A stretch of 64,000 nt of DNA from Paenibacillus sp. LHD-38 (lineage in GTDB: Bacteria; Bacillota; Bacilli; Paenibacillales; Paenibacillaceae). Shown piece after piece: positions 40,641-48,923 of this stretch. The stretch covers positions 1-64,000 of the forward strand of contig NZ_JAVIFU010000005.1 in the NCBI RefSeq assembly GCF_031157315.1, written 5' to 3'. The translations under genes and the position numbers were made by a program. The notes beneath the pieces are model-generated. The model ran no database searches and was not told the origin of the DNA. It worked only from the letters and a program-made list of their open reading frames with translations. The number at the start of each line of letters is the position of its first letter. The first letter of the stretch is position 1.

Positions 40641-41186
40641 TTAGCCTTGCTCAATTAATCCATATTTTCCGTCGCTGCGTTTGTAAACAACGCTAATCTC
40701 TTTGTTGTCTACATTCGAAAAAACGAAGAAATTATGCCCTACCATATTCATTTGCAAAATCGCTTCTTCCACATCCATAGGCTTGAGCGCAAAACGTTTG
40801 GTACGTACGAGTTCCAAATCGTCTTCTTCCTCCAGAACGCCCACTGCTGAGCCTTCCTCCTTGAATAAGGCGCGTACGCCGCTGCCTTGGCGGAACTTAC
40901 GATTTACTTTCGTTTTATGTTTGCGTATTTGTCGTTCGAGTTTGTCCGCGACCAAATCAATGGATGCGTACATATCCTCGCTTTTCTCCTCGGCTCTTAG
41001 CATGACACCGGTGAGCGGAATGGTCACCTCAACTGCATGTCTACCTTTGGTGACGGATAATGTTGCGTTAATATCGGAGGTGATTGGTGCTTCAAAATAT
41101 TTATCCAATCGGCTGAGTTTTTTTTCGACGTAGTCTCTCAATGCGTCTGTCACTTGAAAGTGTTGACCTCGAATGTTGTAGTTCAT
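40641..41186 (-). CDS. hpf: Long ribosome hibernation promoting factor Hpf (YvyD)
   Basis: Binds the 30S decoding site and dimerises 70S ribosomes to 100S in stationary phase. The 181 residues have the N-terminal HPF/RaiA fold (MNYNIRGQHFQVTDALRDYVEKK). An acidic linker leads to the long-form C-terminal dimerisation domain (VRTKRFALKPMDVEEAILQM...FFVFSN). Ribosome site AAAGGAGGAG; own promoter at 41213-41241. Confidence 0.95.
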   Translation of the reverse strand: MNYNIRGQHFQVTDALRDYVEKKLSRLDKYFEAPITSDINATLSVTKGRHAVEVTIPLTGVMLRAEEKSEDMYASIDLVADKLERQIRKHKTKVNRKFRQGSGVRALFKEEGSAVGVLEEEDDLELVRTKRFALKPMDVEEAILQMNMVGHNFFVFSNVDNKEISVVYKRSDGKYGLIEQG

Positions 41187-41212
41187 GGGGAACTCCTCCT
41201 TTACATGGGTTT

Positions 41213-41241
41213 ATTATATCATATGTAAGTGCTCGAATCAA
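41213..41241 (-). promoter_or_regulatory. SigA promoter of hpf
   Basis: Minus strand TTGATT (41236-41241), a 17-base spacer and a perfect TATAAT (41213-41218). I did not find an obvious SigB or SigH alternative. Confidence 0.75.
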
Positions 41242-41355
41242 AATAGTTTTTGTTTTATTTAGAATTTTCAGATAATTGATGCTGTAGGACTAGTAGATTT
41301 AAAATCAATTCAGCCAAGCCTTGCGATACAGTACAGACAATGAGCTTATCATGCA

Positions 41356-41383
41356 CAAAAAAAAGCCCCGGTTTCCCGGAGCT
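41356..41383 (-). terminator. Intrinsic terminator of the cold-shock gene
   Basis: Minus strand AGCTCCGG-GAAA-CCGGGGCT followed by eight T. Confidence 0.92.
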
Positions 41384-41441
41384 TATGTTGGTTTTTTTGA
41401 TTAATGATCCAAAATATAGGTTGGCTGGATCAGCCGAATGA

Positions 41442-41639
41442 TTACAGTTTAACTACGTTAGCTGCTTGTGGACCACGAGCGCCTTCAACGATATCGAATT
41501 CGACGGATTGGCCTTCTTCAAGTGTTTTGAAACCTTCGGTTTGGATAGCGGAGAAATGAACAAATACGTCGCCGCCTTGCTCAGTCTCGATAAATCCATA
41601 ACCTTTTTCTGCGTTAAACCATTTAACTTTACCTTGCAT
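41442..41639 (-). CDS. Cold shock protein (CspA family RNA chaperone)
   Basis: A 65-residue single OB-fold protein with both RNA-binding motifs, KGYGFIE (RNP1) and VFVHFSAI (RNP2). Melts RNA structure at low temperature. The ATG at 41639 is preferred over the TTG two codons upstream because GAAGGGA lies ten bases before it. Monocistronic, with promoter and terminator. Which csp paralogue it is cannot be said. Confidence 0.95.
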   Translation of the reverse strand: MQGKVKWFNAEKGYGFIETEQGGDVFVHFSAIQTEGFKTLEEGQSVEFDIVEGARGPQAANVVKL

Positions 41640-41701
41640 GTGCAAACATTCCCTTCATCTTCAAATACTGTGAGGCATCTCATTGTATAACCCACAATTT
41701 G

Positions 41702-41731
41702 ACTATAACACCCACTTCACGGAATTGTCAA
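41702..41731 (-). promoter_or_regulatory. SigA promoter of the cold-shock gene
   Basis: Minus strand perfect TTGACA (41726-41731), an 18-base spacer and TATAGT (41702-41707), giving a leader of about 55 bases. The leader is shorter than the long thermosensor leaders of some csp genes. Confidence 0.7.
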
Positions 41732-41871
41732 ACAATTTATTGTAAGCGAATTCATTTTAGGATTTACGGGGGATTTCGGTTGGCGATTCGTGTCGAAAAA
41801 GAAACAGATATCTCCATTTTCCATAATAAATTAGTCTTTAAGTCACTCTTGCGCTATCCGTTATTGGGCGA

Positions 41872-41897
41872 TAAAAAAAGCCGCCCATGGGCGGCTT
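41872..41897 (-). terminator. Intrinsic terminator of flaG-fliS
   Basis: Minus strand AAGCCGCCCATGGGCGGCTT followed by TTTTT, just past the fliS stop. Confidence 0.92.
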
Positions 41898-41907
41898 GCA
41901 TCAACAA

Positions 41908-42333
41908 TCAGATAACCGTGGATTGCGTCTGTTTGAAACTAGTCCCGTTCACTTGTCCTGCCAACTGATTATATTGTTTGGAGGCTTGGATCCAGGTTTC
42001 CTTCAAATCGACCAGATAGCCGAGCACCTCTTCTGCAGGCTCAATACTTTTCTTCATGTTTGCTTCAATAAGACGAGTATTGAAATATTCGTATAATTTG
42101 ATTAGGTTCTCGGACACAGGATTCGATCGGTCAATCGTGATAACGAACTCGCTTATAATATCCTGTACTTTTAATAGATTTGTATTTGCATCGGAATAAC
42201 GCTGTTCTTTGATTGCTTCAATTCCTTGACGGCAAAAACGGATCGCACCATCGTAGAGCATAATAAGTAATTGTCCTGGTGTAGCCGTTTGAATAGTATT
42301 TTGAATATACTTATTACGTTGTTGAAGTTGCAT
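41908..42333 (-). CDS. fliS: Flagellin export chaperone FliS
   Basis: Binds the C terminus of unassembled flagellin, prevents premature polymerisation and, in Bacillus, helps sequester FliW indirectly. The 141 residues open with the typical NKYIQNTIQTATPGQLLIMLYDGAIRF. Last gene of the flaG-fliS unit, which has its own SigD-type promoter. Confidence 0.95.
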   Translation of the reverse strand: MQLQQRNKYIQNTIQTATPGQLLIMLYDGAIRFCRQGIEAIKEQRYSDANTNLLKVQDIISEFVITIDRSNPVSENLIKLYEYFNTRLIEANMKKSIEPAEEVLGYLVDLKETWIQASKQYNQLAGQVNGTSFKQTQSTVI

Positions 42334-42407
42334 TTTTTATCCTCCTATGAACTAGACTAATGTGATAACCATGCGTGTCGCGAGTCTCTCTTAGCAAGAT
42401 CCCTTTT

Positions 42408-42821
42408 TTATCCTTTTTCATCTATAAGTATACCAGCCATTTCCCACAGCTTGGCAACAAAATCCAACGTTTTCTCTGGAGGGATTTCGCGAATAATTTC
42501 TCCCGATGTACTATCTAATACTTTCACTGAAATAATATTCGTTTGCTTATGGACAGAAAACTCTAAGTTTGTACTCTTTCCTTCCATAGCTTTAATAGCC
42601 CTATCGATTGCTTTAATGAGCTGCTCATCACTAATTGCGACATGCTCACCACGCAGCTCCGCCTTTTTCAAATCTGTTGTTCTAGTCAATTTAGAAATTT
42701 GCTGAGAATCTTTTACCCCATCGGAACTAGCCTTCTCTACTCCAGAATAGCCTAAGTCAATGTTAGCAGTACTTCGATTCAGCGAGTTACTCATCCCTGT
42801 AGTCGGCACATTAGTGTTCAT
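42408..42821 (-). CDS. flaG: FlaG family flagellar protein (YvyC-like)
   Basis: A 137-residue protein. The N-terminal half is poorly conserved. The C-terminal FlaG domain (LEFSVHKQTNIISVKVLDS...IREIPPEKTLDFVAKLWEM) is clear. Thought to affect filament length. The ATG at 42821 is preferred over TTG 42827, since GAAGGAA has correct spacing only to the ATG. Placed before fliS, with a SigD promoter at 42860-42887. Confidence 0.88.
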   Translation of the reverse strand: MNTNVPTTGMSNSLNRSTANIDLGYSGVEKASSDGVKDSQQISKLTRTTDLKKAELRGEHVAISDEQLIKAIDRAIKAMEGKSTNLEFSVHKQTNIISVKVLDSTSGEIIREIPPEKTLDFVAKLWEMAGILIDEKG

Positions 42822-42859
42822 TGCCAATCATTCCTTCCGCATCAATAGTCCTAATGTGT

Positions 42860-42887
42860 ATATCGGCACTTATTCTCTTTTGTATTA
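42860..42887 (-). promoter_or_regulatory. SigD promoter of flaG-fliS
   Basis: Minus strand -10 GCCGATAT (42860-42867) is a perfect match to the SigD consensus. The -35 is TAAT (42884-42887; consensus TAAA) at 16 bases. A terminator for the preceding unit lies just upstream, which supports a new start here. Confidence 0.75.
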
Positions 42888-42934
42888 GATGAAAACTAGA
42901 GTTTTAAAATGATTCTATTTGCTAATTTAATAAA

Positions 42935-42966
42935 TGAAAAAGAGCCTCTCTAATGAGAAGCCCTCG
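42935..42966 (-). terminator. Probable terminator of fliD-fliT-like unit
   Basis: Minus strand GAGGGCTTCTC-ATTA-GAGAGGCTC, with a two-base bulge, then TTTTTC. Weaker than the others because of the bulge. Confidence 0.65.
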
Positions 42967-42974
42967 ATTGTTTG

Positions 42975-43343
42975 TTATTTTTTTTTATCAAAAAATGCAC
43001 CATACGGCGAATAAGAATTTCCGAACTCGCCATACTGCTGATTGACCGCTTTACTTCTATTCAAATTCATCATATCGGTTTCAAGGTCCTTTTTCTTCCG
43101 GTCCATGATAGGAACAATCCGCTGATCAACCTCATAAGCGGGATGAATATAGGTTTTTTTCTGAATTTCTGTTAGAGAAATCCCCACCGCGAATAGCTCT
43201 GATATACTATCTATAACCTCTTGCCTTATATTCAGAAGTTCTATCCATTCTTCTGGTTCACTATCTTCGTCGATTACACTCTGCTCTAACTTATGAGTAC
43301 CTATTAAAAAATCATTTAACAAGGAATCAAGAGAGGTGCTCAT
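42975..43343 (-). CDS. Putative flagellar chaperone, FliT-like by position
   Basis: A 122-residue, mostly helical, acidic N-terminal region (LLNDFLIGTHKLEQSVIDEDSEPEEWIE...) and a charged tail ending FFDKKK. No motif is diagnostic. It sits directly after fliD, and the family of FliT-type export chaperones that bind FliD has this size and helical character. Sequence alone does not prove FliT. Confidence 0.6.
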   Translation of the reverse strand: MSTSLDSLLNDFLIGTHKLEQSVIDEDSEPEEWIELLNIRQEVIDSISELFAVGISLTEIQKKTYIHPAYEVDQRIVPIMDRKKKDLETDMMNLNRSKAVNQQYGEFGNSYSPYGAFFDKKK

Positions 43344-43407
43344 GTCTTTTATCCCTCTCCCTCAGCATTTATTTTCAAATACATGTGATCAATGTTTATG
43401 ATATAGC

Positions 43408-44904
43408 TCAACCTTGTTGCTGTGATAACCAACTGCTCTGGGAGTTCGCTCTGCTCATCGCTGTCTCCATTGCAGTGAACTTTTTCCAATAGCGTTGTTC
43501 AATGTCCTCTAGTCGACTTCCCCATTTGCTTATATCCGTATTAATTCTACTCAGACCTTTACCAATGGTACTGTTATCAGCAAGTGATGCGCTGCTCCCT
43601 GCTTTATCAGTGAGTTTTGTCATTACACTGTTAAGATTGTTATGCAAACGCTCTGCTAGCCCGCTCTCACTAAATTTCGTAGCAGAATCTGTCGAGGCAC
43701 TCGTCCTAGTAAACAGCTCCATTACAGCATTTCCGTTTTGGGAAATGGCTTCACGCAGTTTCGTGTCACTAATATATAGCTTCCCTTTTTCAATATATGA
43801 GCCAGTAGTAATTCCGATCTCACTAAGGCTATCGAATTTCGTGTCTATGCCTACCCCCGTTACATTGGTTGACAAAGATTGACGCATTTGCGATAGCGCA
43901 TTTGAGAGTAATGTGTCTTGTCTCAACAAGCCGCTCTTCGCTTTCGCTTCCCATTGTTCATTTTGTTTATCCGATAAAGTTTCTTTTTCCTCAGGTAAAA
44001 GAGGCTTATAATCCTTATACGTACTCTCGCTTATCTTTACATTAACTTTTTCTATAATCTCATTATATTTATCTACATATTCTTTAATGGATTTGAAAAT
44101 GGCATCTTCGCCAGGTTTTAGATTAACTTGGGTCTTGCCAGTTCCTTTAATGTTGAATTCTACGCCATCAAACGTAAATGTCGAACTCTTGACTTGATAC
44201 GGAATACCGTTAATTTCAACTGTACCTGCTATAGCATCCGCCGACAACTGAGATGTCGTGTATGATGATGCAAGGTTATTAACCGTACCATTAGATAATC
44301 CAAGTTTGTTAGCAGCGTCGCTGAGATTATTTATCGAGATAGCCGCGTTTGCGCCACTAGCTGTTGTTGTAAGGGTTATAGAATTATCATCTTTTAAATA
44401 GCTGGCAGTAACACCCGTTGTAGAAGAAACATTATTTATTTTAGCGATTACGCTACTGATTGTATCCGTTGCTGTTACATTGATAGGATTTGTTCCAATA
44501 TCGAAACTGAATGGAGCACCCCCAATTGCGGTAGATCCATCTGCCAAACCGATCGTAGTGAATTTCACCGAAGCCGGTTTTGCTCCTACAGATAGAGTTT
44601 GCACATCCACTTGATATGAGGTTGCACTCGGTACACCCTTTTGTTTAGTAGAAACGATCATGTCATTATCCGATGTCAAAACTTTTTTCTGATAAGTACC
44701 TTGCAACTTCATATCAAAGGATTTGTTTTTCAAGTCTGATAAGAGAGCATTCATCTCTCTGTATTGATCACGTCTCCATTCTTCTGTTTGCTTTTTCTGA
44801 AGAAGTTTATTAAGCGGAGCACTCTCAGCTTTCATTAAATTTTTAACGATGGTTTCAGTATCAAGACCTGAGACTAAGCCTCCCATACGAATTGAATTTA
44901 TCAT
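43408..44904 (-). CDS. fliD: Flagellar filament cap protein FliD
   Basis: Hook-associated protein 2, which caps the filament and inserts flagellin. About 498 residues with the N-terminal FliD_N domain (IRMGGLVSGLDTETIVKNLMKAESAPL) and C-terminal FliD_C domain (SEIGITTGSYIEKGKLYISDTKLREAI, then a coiled-coil end). The ATG at 44904 follows AGGAGG by six bases; the eight upstream codons are leader. A SigD promoter lies at 45070-45097. Confidence 0.95.
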   Translation of the reverse strand: MINSIRMGGLVSGLDTETIVKNLMKAESAPLNKLLQKKQTEEWRRDQYREMNALLSDLKNKSFDMKLQGTYQKKVLTSDNDMIVSTKQKGVPSATSYQVDVQTLSVGAKPASVKFTTIGLADGSTAIGGAPFSFDIGTNPINVTATDTISSVIAKINNVSSTTGVTASYLKDDNSITLTTTASGANAAISINNLSDAANKLGLSNGTVNNLASSYTTSQLSADAIAGTVEINGIPYQVKSSTFTFDGVEFNIKGTGKTQVNLKPGEDAIFKSIKEYVDKYNEIIEKVNVKISESTYKDYKPLLPEEKETLSDKQNEQWEAKAKSGLLRQDTLLSNALSQMRQSLSTNVTGVGIDTKFDSLSEIGITTGSYIEKGKLYISDTKLREAISQNGNAVMELFTRTSASTDSATKFSESGLAERLHNNLNSVMTKLTDKAGSSASLADNSTIGKGLSRINTDISKWGSRLEDIEQRYWKKFTAMETAMSRANSQSSWLSQQQG

Positions 44905-45069
44905 AGTATTCCTCCTACGTGTTCTCATCTTTTATAGTCTCAAATTCATTTATGCATATTCCCTAATAAGTTCACTTGTTTAAGCTTTGACATGTTATCA
45001 CTATTATTATTCAACAAGAATGTCACTAAAATTACTTTTTAAATATGTATACTATCTTTACTACTAATA

Positions 45070-45097
45070 TTATCGGAATTTACTTCAGTATAGTTTA
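45070..45097 (-). promoter_or_regulatory. SigD promoter of fliD
   Basis: Minus strand TAAA (45094-45097), a 16-base spacer and TCCGATAA (45070-45077). The spacer shares TGAAGT and the final ATT with the hag promoter. Confidence 0.75.
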
Positions 45098-45196
45098 GGT
45101 AAGAAAGTGAATTTTAGAAATATAAAGTTTTCCGTTAGTTACTTTAAATAGTAAGCATTTAGGTTAATATTCATATGTACGTTTGAATTTTGTAAG

Positions 45197-45236
45197 AAAA
45201 TAAAAGAGACCCTAGAAAGTCTAGGATCTCCTTGTA
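45197..45236 (-). terminator. Intrinsic terminator of hag
   Basis: Minus strand AGATCCTAGA-CTT-TCTAGGGTCT then CTTTTATTTT. Confidence 0.88.
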
Positions 45237-45247
45237 ATTCGTTAAGA

Positions 45248-46486
45248 TTAACGAAGCAATTGAAGCACGCCTTGTGGCTGTTGGTTAGCTTGAGCCAACA
45301 TAGCTTGTGCAGCTTGTGCAAGGATGTTGTTCTTCGTTTGCGCCATCATTTCTTTCGCCATATCCGTATCACGGACACGTGATTCAGCAGCAGTTAAGTT
45401 CTCGGAAGAAGTGTTTAGGTTGTTGATAGTGTGTTCCAAACGGTTTTGAACTGCACCGAGTTTGGAACGTTCAGAAGATACTTTTTGAATGGCTTGGTCA
45501 ACTACTTTAATTGCTGTAGAAGCTTGAGATTGAGTACCAATTTGCAAGTTATTTACTCCCAAAGTGGACGCTCTCATGTCTTCTACAGACAAATTCATAG
45601 TTTGGCCAGTGTTTGAACCAATTTGGAAAGCTGCAGAGCCATCGGAGCGAACATCTTTCGCTTTAGTACCTTCAGCAAAGTTTGAAAGAACGTTTGAAGC
45701 AGCTTCTTTACGAACGCCATTGGTAGTGACTTCAAAAGAAAGACCATTAATCTGTGCAGCCGTACCAGCAGCCGCACCGTCGACAGTAAGTACACCTGCA
45801 GCAAGTGTAGCAGTGCCGACAGTAGCGTTAGCATTAATCGCTGTAAGGATATCGTCCATATCATCTGCTGCTGCGGCAACTGTGTAAGTTGCTGTTTGTT
45901 GTGTTCCATTTACGGACCACGTTGCTGTGATTTTATCACCAACTGCGATACCAAGATTATTACCGCTAGCATCAGTTACTGCGCCTAGAGTTGTTGCTCC
46001 TGCAACACCAGCAGCGAGATTACCACTGTTCACAACAGTACCAGTTGCTGCCGTTTGAGCACTACCCATGCTACCATTAATTAACTTCTTGGTGTTGAAC
46101 TCAGTAGTATTAGCAATACGTTCGATTTCAGTACCCAATTGAGTCATTTCATCTTGTAGGTTTGTACGGTCTTGAGATGTATTCGTGTCATTTCCTGATT
46201 GAACAGCCAATTCACGCATACGTTGAAGAATGGAGTGAGTCTCGTTCAACGCTCCTTCAGCTGTTTGAATCAAAGAGATACCATCTTGCGAGTTACGGGA
46301 AGCTTGATCTAGACCACGGATTTGACCGCGCATCTTTTCAGAAATAGCTAGACCTGCTGCATCGTCACCTGCACGGTTGATGCGAAGACCAGAAGACAGT
46401 TTCTCGATGTTTTTGCTAGTTGCTGCAGTGTTAGCGCCCAACTGACGGTGTGTGTTCAAAGCTGCGATATTGTGGTTGATAATCAT
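45248..46486 (-). CDS. hag: Flagellin
   Basis: Filament subunit of 412 residues. The D0/D1 ends are conserved (MIINHNIAALNTHRQLG..., LSSGLRINRAGDDAAGLAIS; C-terminal NNILAQAAQAMLAQANQQPQGVLQLL). The central 180 residues are a variable, Thr/Ala/Gly-rich surface domain, longer than in B. subtilis Hag (about 304 residues). The start follows AAGGAGG. Driven by SigD and probably repressed by CsrA through hairpins in its leader. Confidence 0.97.
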   Translation of the reverse strand: MIINHNIAALNTHRQLGANTAATSKNIEKLSSGLRINRAGDDAAGLAISEKMRGQIRGLDQASRNSQDGISLIQTAEGALNETHSILQRMRELAVQSGNDTNTSQDRTNLQDEMTQLGTEIERIANTTEFNTKKLINGSMGSAQTAATGTVVNSGNLAAGVAGATTLGAVTDASGNNLGIAVGDKITATWSVNGTQQTATYTVAAAADDMDDILTAINANATVGTATLAAGVLTVDGAAAGTAAQINGLSFEVTTNGVRKEAASNVLSNFAEGTKAKDVRSDGSAAFQIGSNTGQTMNLSVEDMRASTLGVNNLQIGTQSQASTAIKVVDQAIQKVSSERSKLGAVQNRLEHTINNLNTSSENLTAAESRVRDTDMAKEMMAQTKNNILAQAAQAMLAQANQQPQGVLQLLR

Positions 46487-46491
46487 TGTTA

Positions 46492-46505
46492 TTTCCTCCT
46501 TGAAA
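46492..46505 (-). promoter_or_regulatory. CsrA site candidate over the hag ribosome site
   Basis: The minus strand TTTCAAGGAGGAAA can fold as a small TTTC/GAAA hairpin that presents AAGGAG, the Shine-Dalgarno sequence itself, in the loop. CsrA binding here would block ribosome entry, as shown for Bacillus hag. Confidence 0.65.
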
Positions 46506-46514
46506 TTTTCGTAT

Positions 46515-46532
46515 TTCCGCATCCTTGCGGAA
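46515..46532 (-). promoter_or_regulatory. High-match CsrA site in the hag leader
   Basis: The minus strand TTCCGCAAGGATGCGGAA is a perfect 6-bp stem with loop AAGGAT. It matches the core CAAGGAUG of the CsrA selection consensus RUACARGGAUGU, with GGA in the loop. Confidence 0.8.
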
Positions 46533-46576
46533 GCTTACGATAACAGTTCGGCCGTCCTATTATCGCGCTACTATAT

Positions 46577-46603
46577 TTATCGGAATCCCACTTCAATTGT
46601 TTA
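46577..46603 (-). promoter_or_regulatory. SigD promoter of hag
   Basis: Minus strand TAAA (46600-46603), a 15-base spacer and TCCGATAA (46577-46584). The leader to the hag ATG is about 85 bases. Confidence 0.85.
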
Positions 46604-46623
46604 TAGCTATTTCGAAAAATCAT

Positions 46624-46848
46624 TTATTTTTTAAAGAAATTTGATACTTCCTCGATCGATACTGTTCTAGTTGCTGCTGCGAGGTTTTCAGCTTGTATAG
46701 CTATATATATTTCTTTGCGATAGATATCCACTTCTTTCGGCGCTCGTATGCCTAACTTCACATTGTCGCCTTCTACACCCAATACGATGATTTCAACATT
46801 CCCGCCAATCATGATGGACTCATTGCTTTTGCGTGATAAAACGAGCAT
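46624..46848 (-). CDS. csrA: Translational repressor CsrA
   Basis: A 74-residue RNA-binding dimer ([23 protein letters not shown]...[16 protein letters not shown]). It represses hag translation by binding GGA hairpins; FliW antagonises it. Last gene of the flgM-to-csrA unit, 14 bases after fliW and immediately upstream of hag. Confidence 0.97.
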   Translation of the reverse strand: MLVLSRKSNESIMIGGNVEIIVLGVEGDNVKLGIRAPKEVDIYRKEIYIAIQAENLAAATRTVSIEEVSNFFKK

Positions 46849-46862
46849 AGTTTATCTTCCTC

Positions 46863-47255
46863 CTAGATTCGATTGAGCGAAGCACGAGTGCTGTATGTAT
46901 AATCATGAAGGATTAGCTGTTTTCCGAACTTTGTTTTGTTATTCAACACAATCGGGGCAAGCAAATTTATGGTCGCATTCGCCCAATCTGAGTGGACCGT
47001 AATAATTGACCAAATTTCCACATCTTCTTCGTTATGAATGTTTAGCTCTTGTTTAACTATATCCGGAAGCTCCCATTCATAATCAGAATAGAACAAGAAT
47101 GGGCTTGCAACCAACAACGATATGGTTTGATCTTCAATTGCTTTCATTAGCTTCATTGGCAGTTCATTTCCTACCTCTTCGAAAAAAAATTGATTCAAAT
47201 GTTCAAAACCTGGTATACCTTGCTTAAATTGATAAACTGGCTGCTCTGTAAGCAC
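46863..47255 (-). CDS. fliW: Flagellar assembly factor FliW
   Basis: A 130-residue beta-barrel protein that binds CsrA or flagellin, linking filament export to hag translation. The motif FKQGIPGFEHLNQF is diagnostic. GTG at 47255 follows AGGAGG by six bases; the longer frame upstream is unlikely. Paired with csrA. Confidence 0.92.
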   Translation of the reverse strand: MLTEQPVYQFKQGIPGFEHLNQFFFEEVGNELPMKLMKAIEDQTISLLVASPFLFYSDYEWELPDIVKQELNIHNEEDVEIWSIITVHSDWANATINLLAPIVLNNKTKFGKQLILHDYTYSTRASLNRI

Positions 47256-47354
47256 GTTGTAACCTCCTATTAAGATTCCTTTGTTAGTAAAATAAAAACT
47301 ATAGACCTCATGCGTCATACGCAAATGATCTATAGTCGTTAATAGCGGTAATGT

Positions 47355-47921
47355 CTACAAGAGTTGATCGATTTGTGGTGGAATAATCTCTACTTTAGGA
47401 TATTGACTCATATAAATCTCCAGCTTGCCGCGTTCATATTCGTGCACGGGCCTATTCACCTGTACATTTAGGTTAATTCGACCTGGAGTTGTTTCAATCG
47501 AAAGCTCGCTAGGCGTATATTGAATATCAATATTGTCATAGGCTGCTTCGCCACGAAAATCATACTCAGGGAAGGTTCGTTTCCAATCCCTTGCCATGTC
47601 AGCTATAGGAGTGCCCCCTAAATGAATCGCTGCCATCTGATCGCCTTTCTCTACAATACGAGCAAGGCCTTGCAAGGCAATATCAGAAGCCATTGAATAT
47701 ATTTTGCTCATGGTTTGCAAGTTGTTGCCTAGCGCTAATGCATCCCATACTCTATCTTGATTAATATCAAGCCGTCCACTAGTCGTTCTAAAATGTTGTT
47801 TTGGCCTAATTTGTTCCATGTCCACTGTAGCGGTAGGCTGTTCAAGATGCTGCTTCCCAATATCAGCATCGATGGAAATCAATGCTGGCTGCGTACGTAT
47901 TTGAATTTGAGGAATTTGCAT
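47355..47921 (-). CDS. DUF6470 family protein (YviE-like)
   Basis: A 188-residue protein of unknown function that always travels between flgL and fliW in Bacillales. It begins MQIPQIQIRTQPALISID and ends in a repeat of beta-strand-like segments (INLNVQVNRPVHEYERGKLEIYM). No signal peptide or catalytic motif. Transcribed 10 bases after flgL. Confidence 0.85.
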   Translation of the reverse strand: MQIPQIQIRTQPALISIDADIGKQHLEQPTATVDMEQIRPKQHFRTTSGRLDINQDRVWDALALGNNLQTMSKIYSMASDIALQGLARIVEKGDQMAAIHLGGTPIADMARDWKRTFPEYDFRGEAAYDNIDIQYTPSELSIETTPGRINLNVQVNRPVHEYERGKLEIYMSQYPKVEIIPPQIDQLL

Positions 47922-47931
47922 GTAATCCTCC

Positions 47932-48903
47932 CTATCTCAGGAAGTCAACCAAACTCGGACGTATAAGCTGTGCGCCAACAGACAGTGAAGCTTGATATAC
48001 ATTTTCTTCTGTTTTCATGTTAGTAATGACCTCAGCCATATCCGCATCTTCCGTTTTCGCTTGTACGGTCTTTAAATTGATGCCAATATCATCAAGTCGA
48101 TTTTTAATAAGCTCGACACGATTCACTTTCGCACCAACTTCAGCACGTTTCGTAAGCATCGTATTCATACGTGTATCTACCTGAGCAATTAACTTTGAAA
48201 TTCCGTCTTGATCGCCAGAAGTCAACATATCATGAGCACGTTGAAGAAGTGAGAAAACATTGTCACTGCTTTCTATCTCAGCTTGAGTTGCGGTTGGAGT
48301 TATGCCTTCGCCAAAAACTTCATTACCTATTATATTCACAGCTAACTTCATGCCTGCTGCAAGTTCATACCTAATTGCTTCGGTATCCGAACTCACTTGA
48401 AACGCTTTTAGCAAGGGCGGGTCAGCTAACAAATCAACCGTACCGTCTACCCCCATTGTCGGGTAAGGCTTGTCGCCTGTCAATTCACCGTTGAATACTT
48501 GTTTGCCATTAAATTGACTGTTTCCAATTTCAACCATTTGATTGTACAACTGAGATATCTCGACTTTTATCGCATCCAAACTCGTTTTCTCAAGCGTTCC
48601 ATTGGCTCCACTGACCAGCAACTCACGAGTGCGCTGCATAATATCTCCAGCTTGTCCAATCGTTGTGTCCGTGTATTCTAACATGGATAATGAAGAGCTT
48701 ACATTCTCAACATACTGTTCGTTTGAATCCAGCTCACTGCGATAACGAAGTGCAAACGTTATCCCAACTGGATCATCCGATGGTTTATTAATCTTCATAC
48801 CCGTCGATAGCTGGTTTTGCAGGTTGTTCATACGACCCATGTTATTAGAAATATTACGAAGCAATTGTGTATTCATCATGGATTGCGTTACGCGGAAAGA
48901 CAT
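47932..48903 (-). CDS. flgL: Flagellar hook-associated protein 3 FlgL
   Basis: Junction protein between hook and filament. About 323 residues with a flagellin-like N terminus (MSFRVTQSMMNTQLLRNISNNMGRMNNLQNQLSTGMKINKPSDDPVG) and C-terminal helix. The ATG at 48903 is preferred because GGTGGTG lies six bases before it. It follows flgK by about 20 bases. Confidence 0.95.
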   Translation of the reverse strand: MSFRVTQSMMNTQLLRNISNNMGRMNNLQNQLSTGMKINKPSDDPVGITFALRYRSELDSNEQYVENVSSSLSMLEYTDTTIGQAGDIMQRTRELLVSGANGTLEKTSLDAIKVEISQLYNQMVEIGNSQFNGKQVFNGELTGDKPYPTMGVDGTVDLLADPPLLKAFQVSSDTEAIRYELAAGMKLAVNIIGNEVFGEGITPTATQAEIESSDNVFSLLQRAHDMLTSGDQDGISKLIAQVDTRMNTMLTKRAEVGAKVNRVELIKNRLDDIGINLKTVQAKTEDADMAEVITNMKTEENVYQASLSVGAQLIRPSLVDFLR

Positions 48904-48923
48904 ATTATTCACCACCAGTTATT

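Larger units (their letters stand above)
44905..45247. other. fliD leader and hag terminator region
   Basis: 343 AT-rich bases. They hold a SigD promoter (45070-45097) about 150 bases before fliD, and the hag terminator (45197-45236). I see no gene. Confidence 0.75.
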
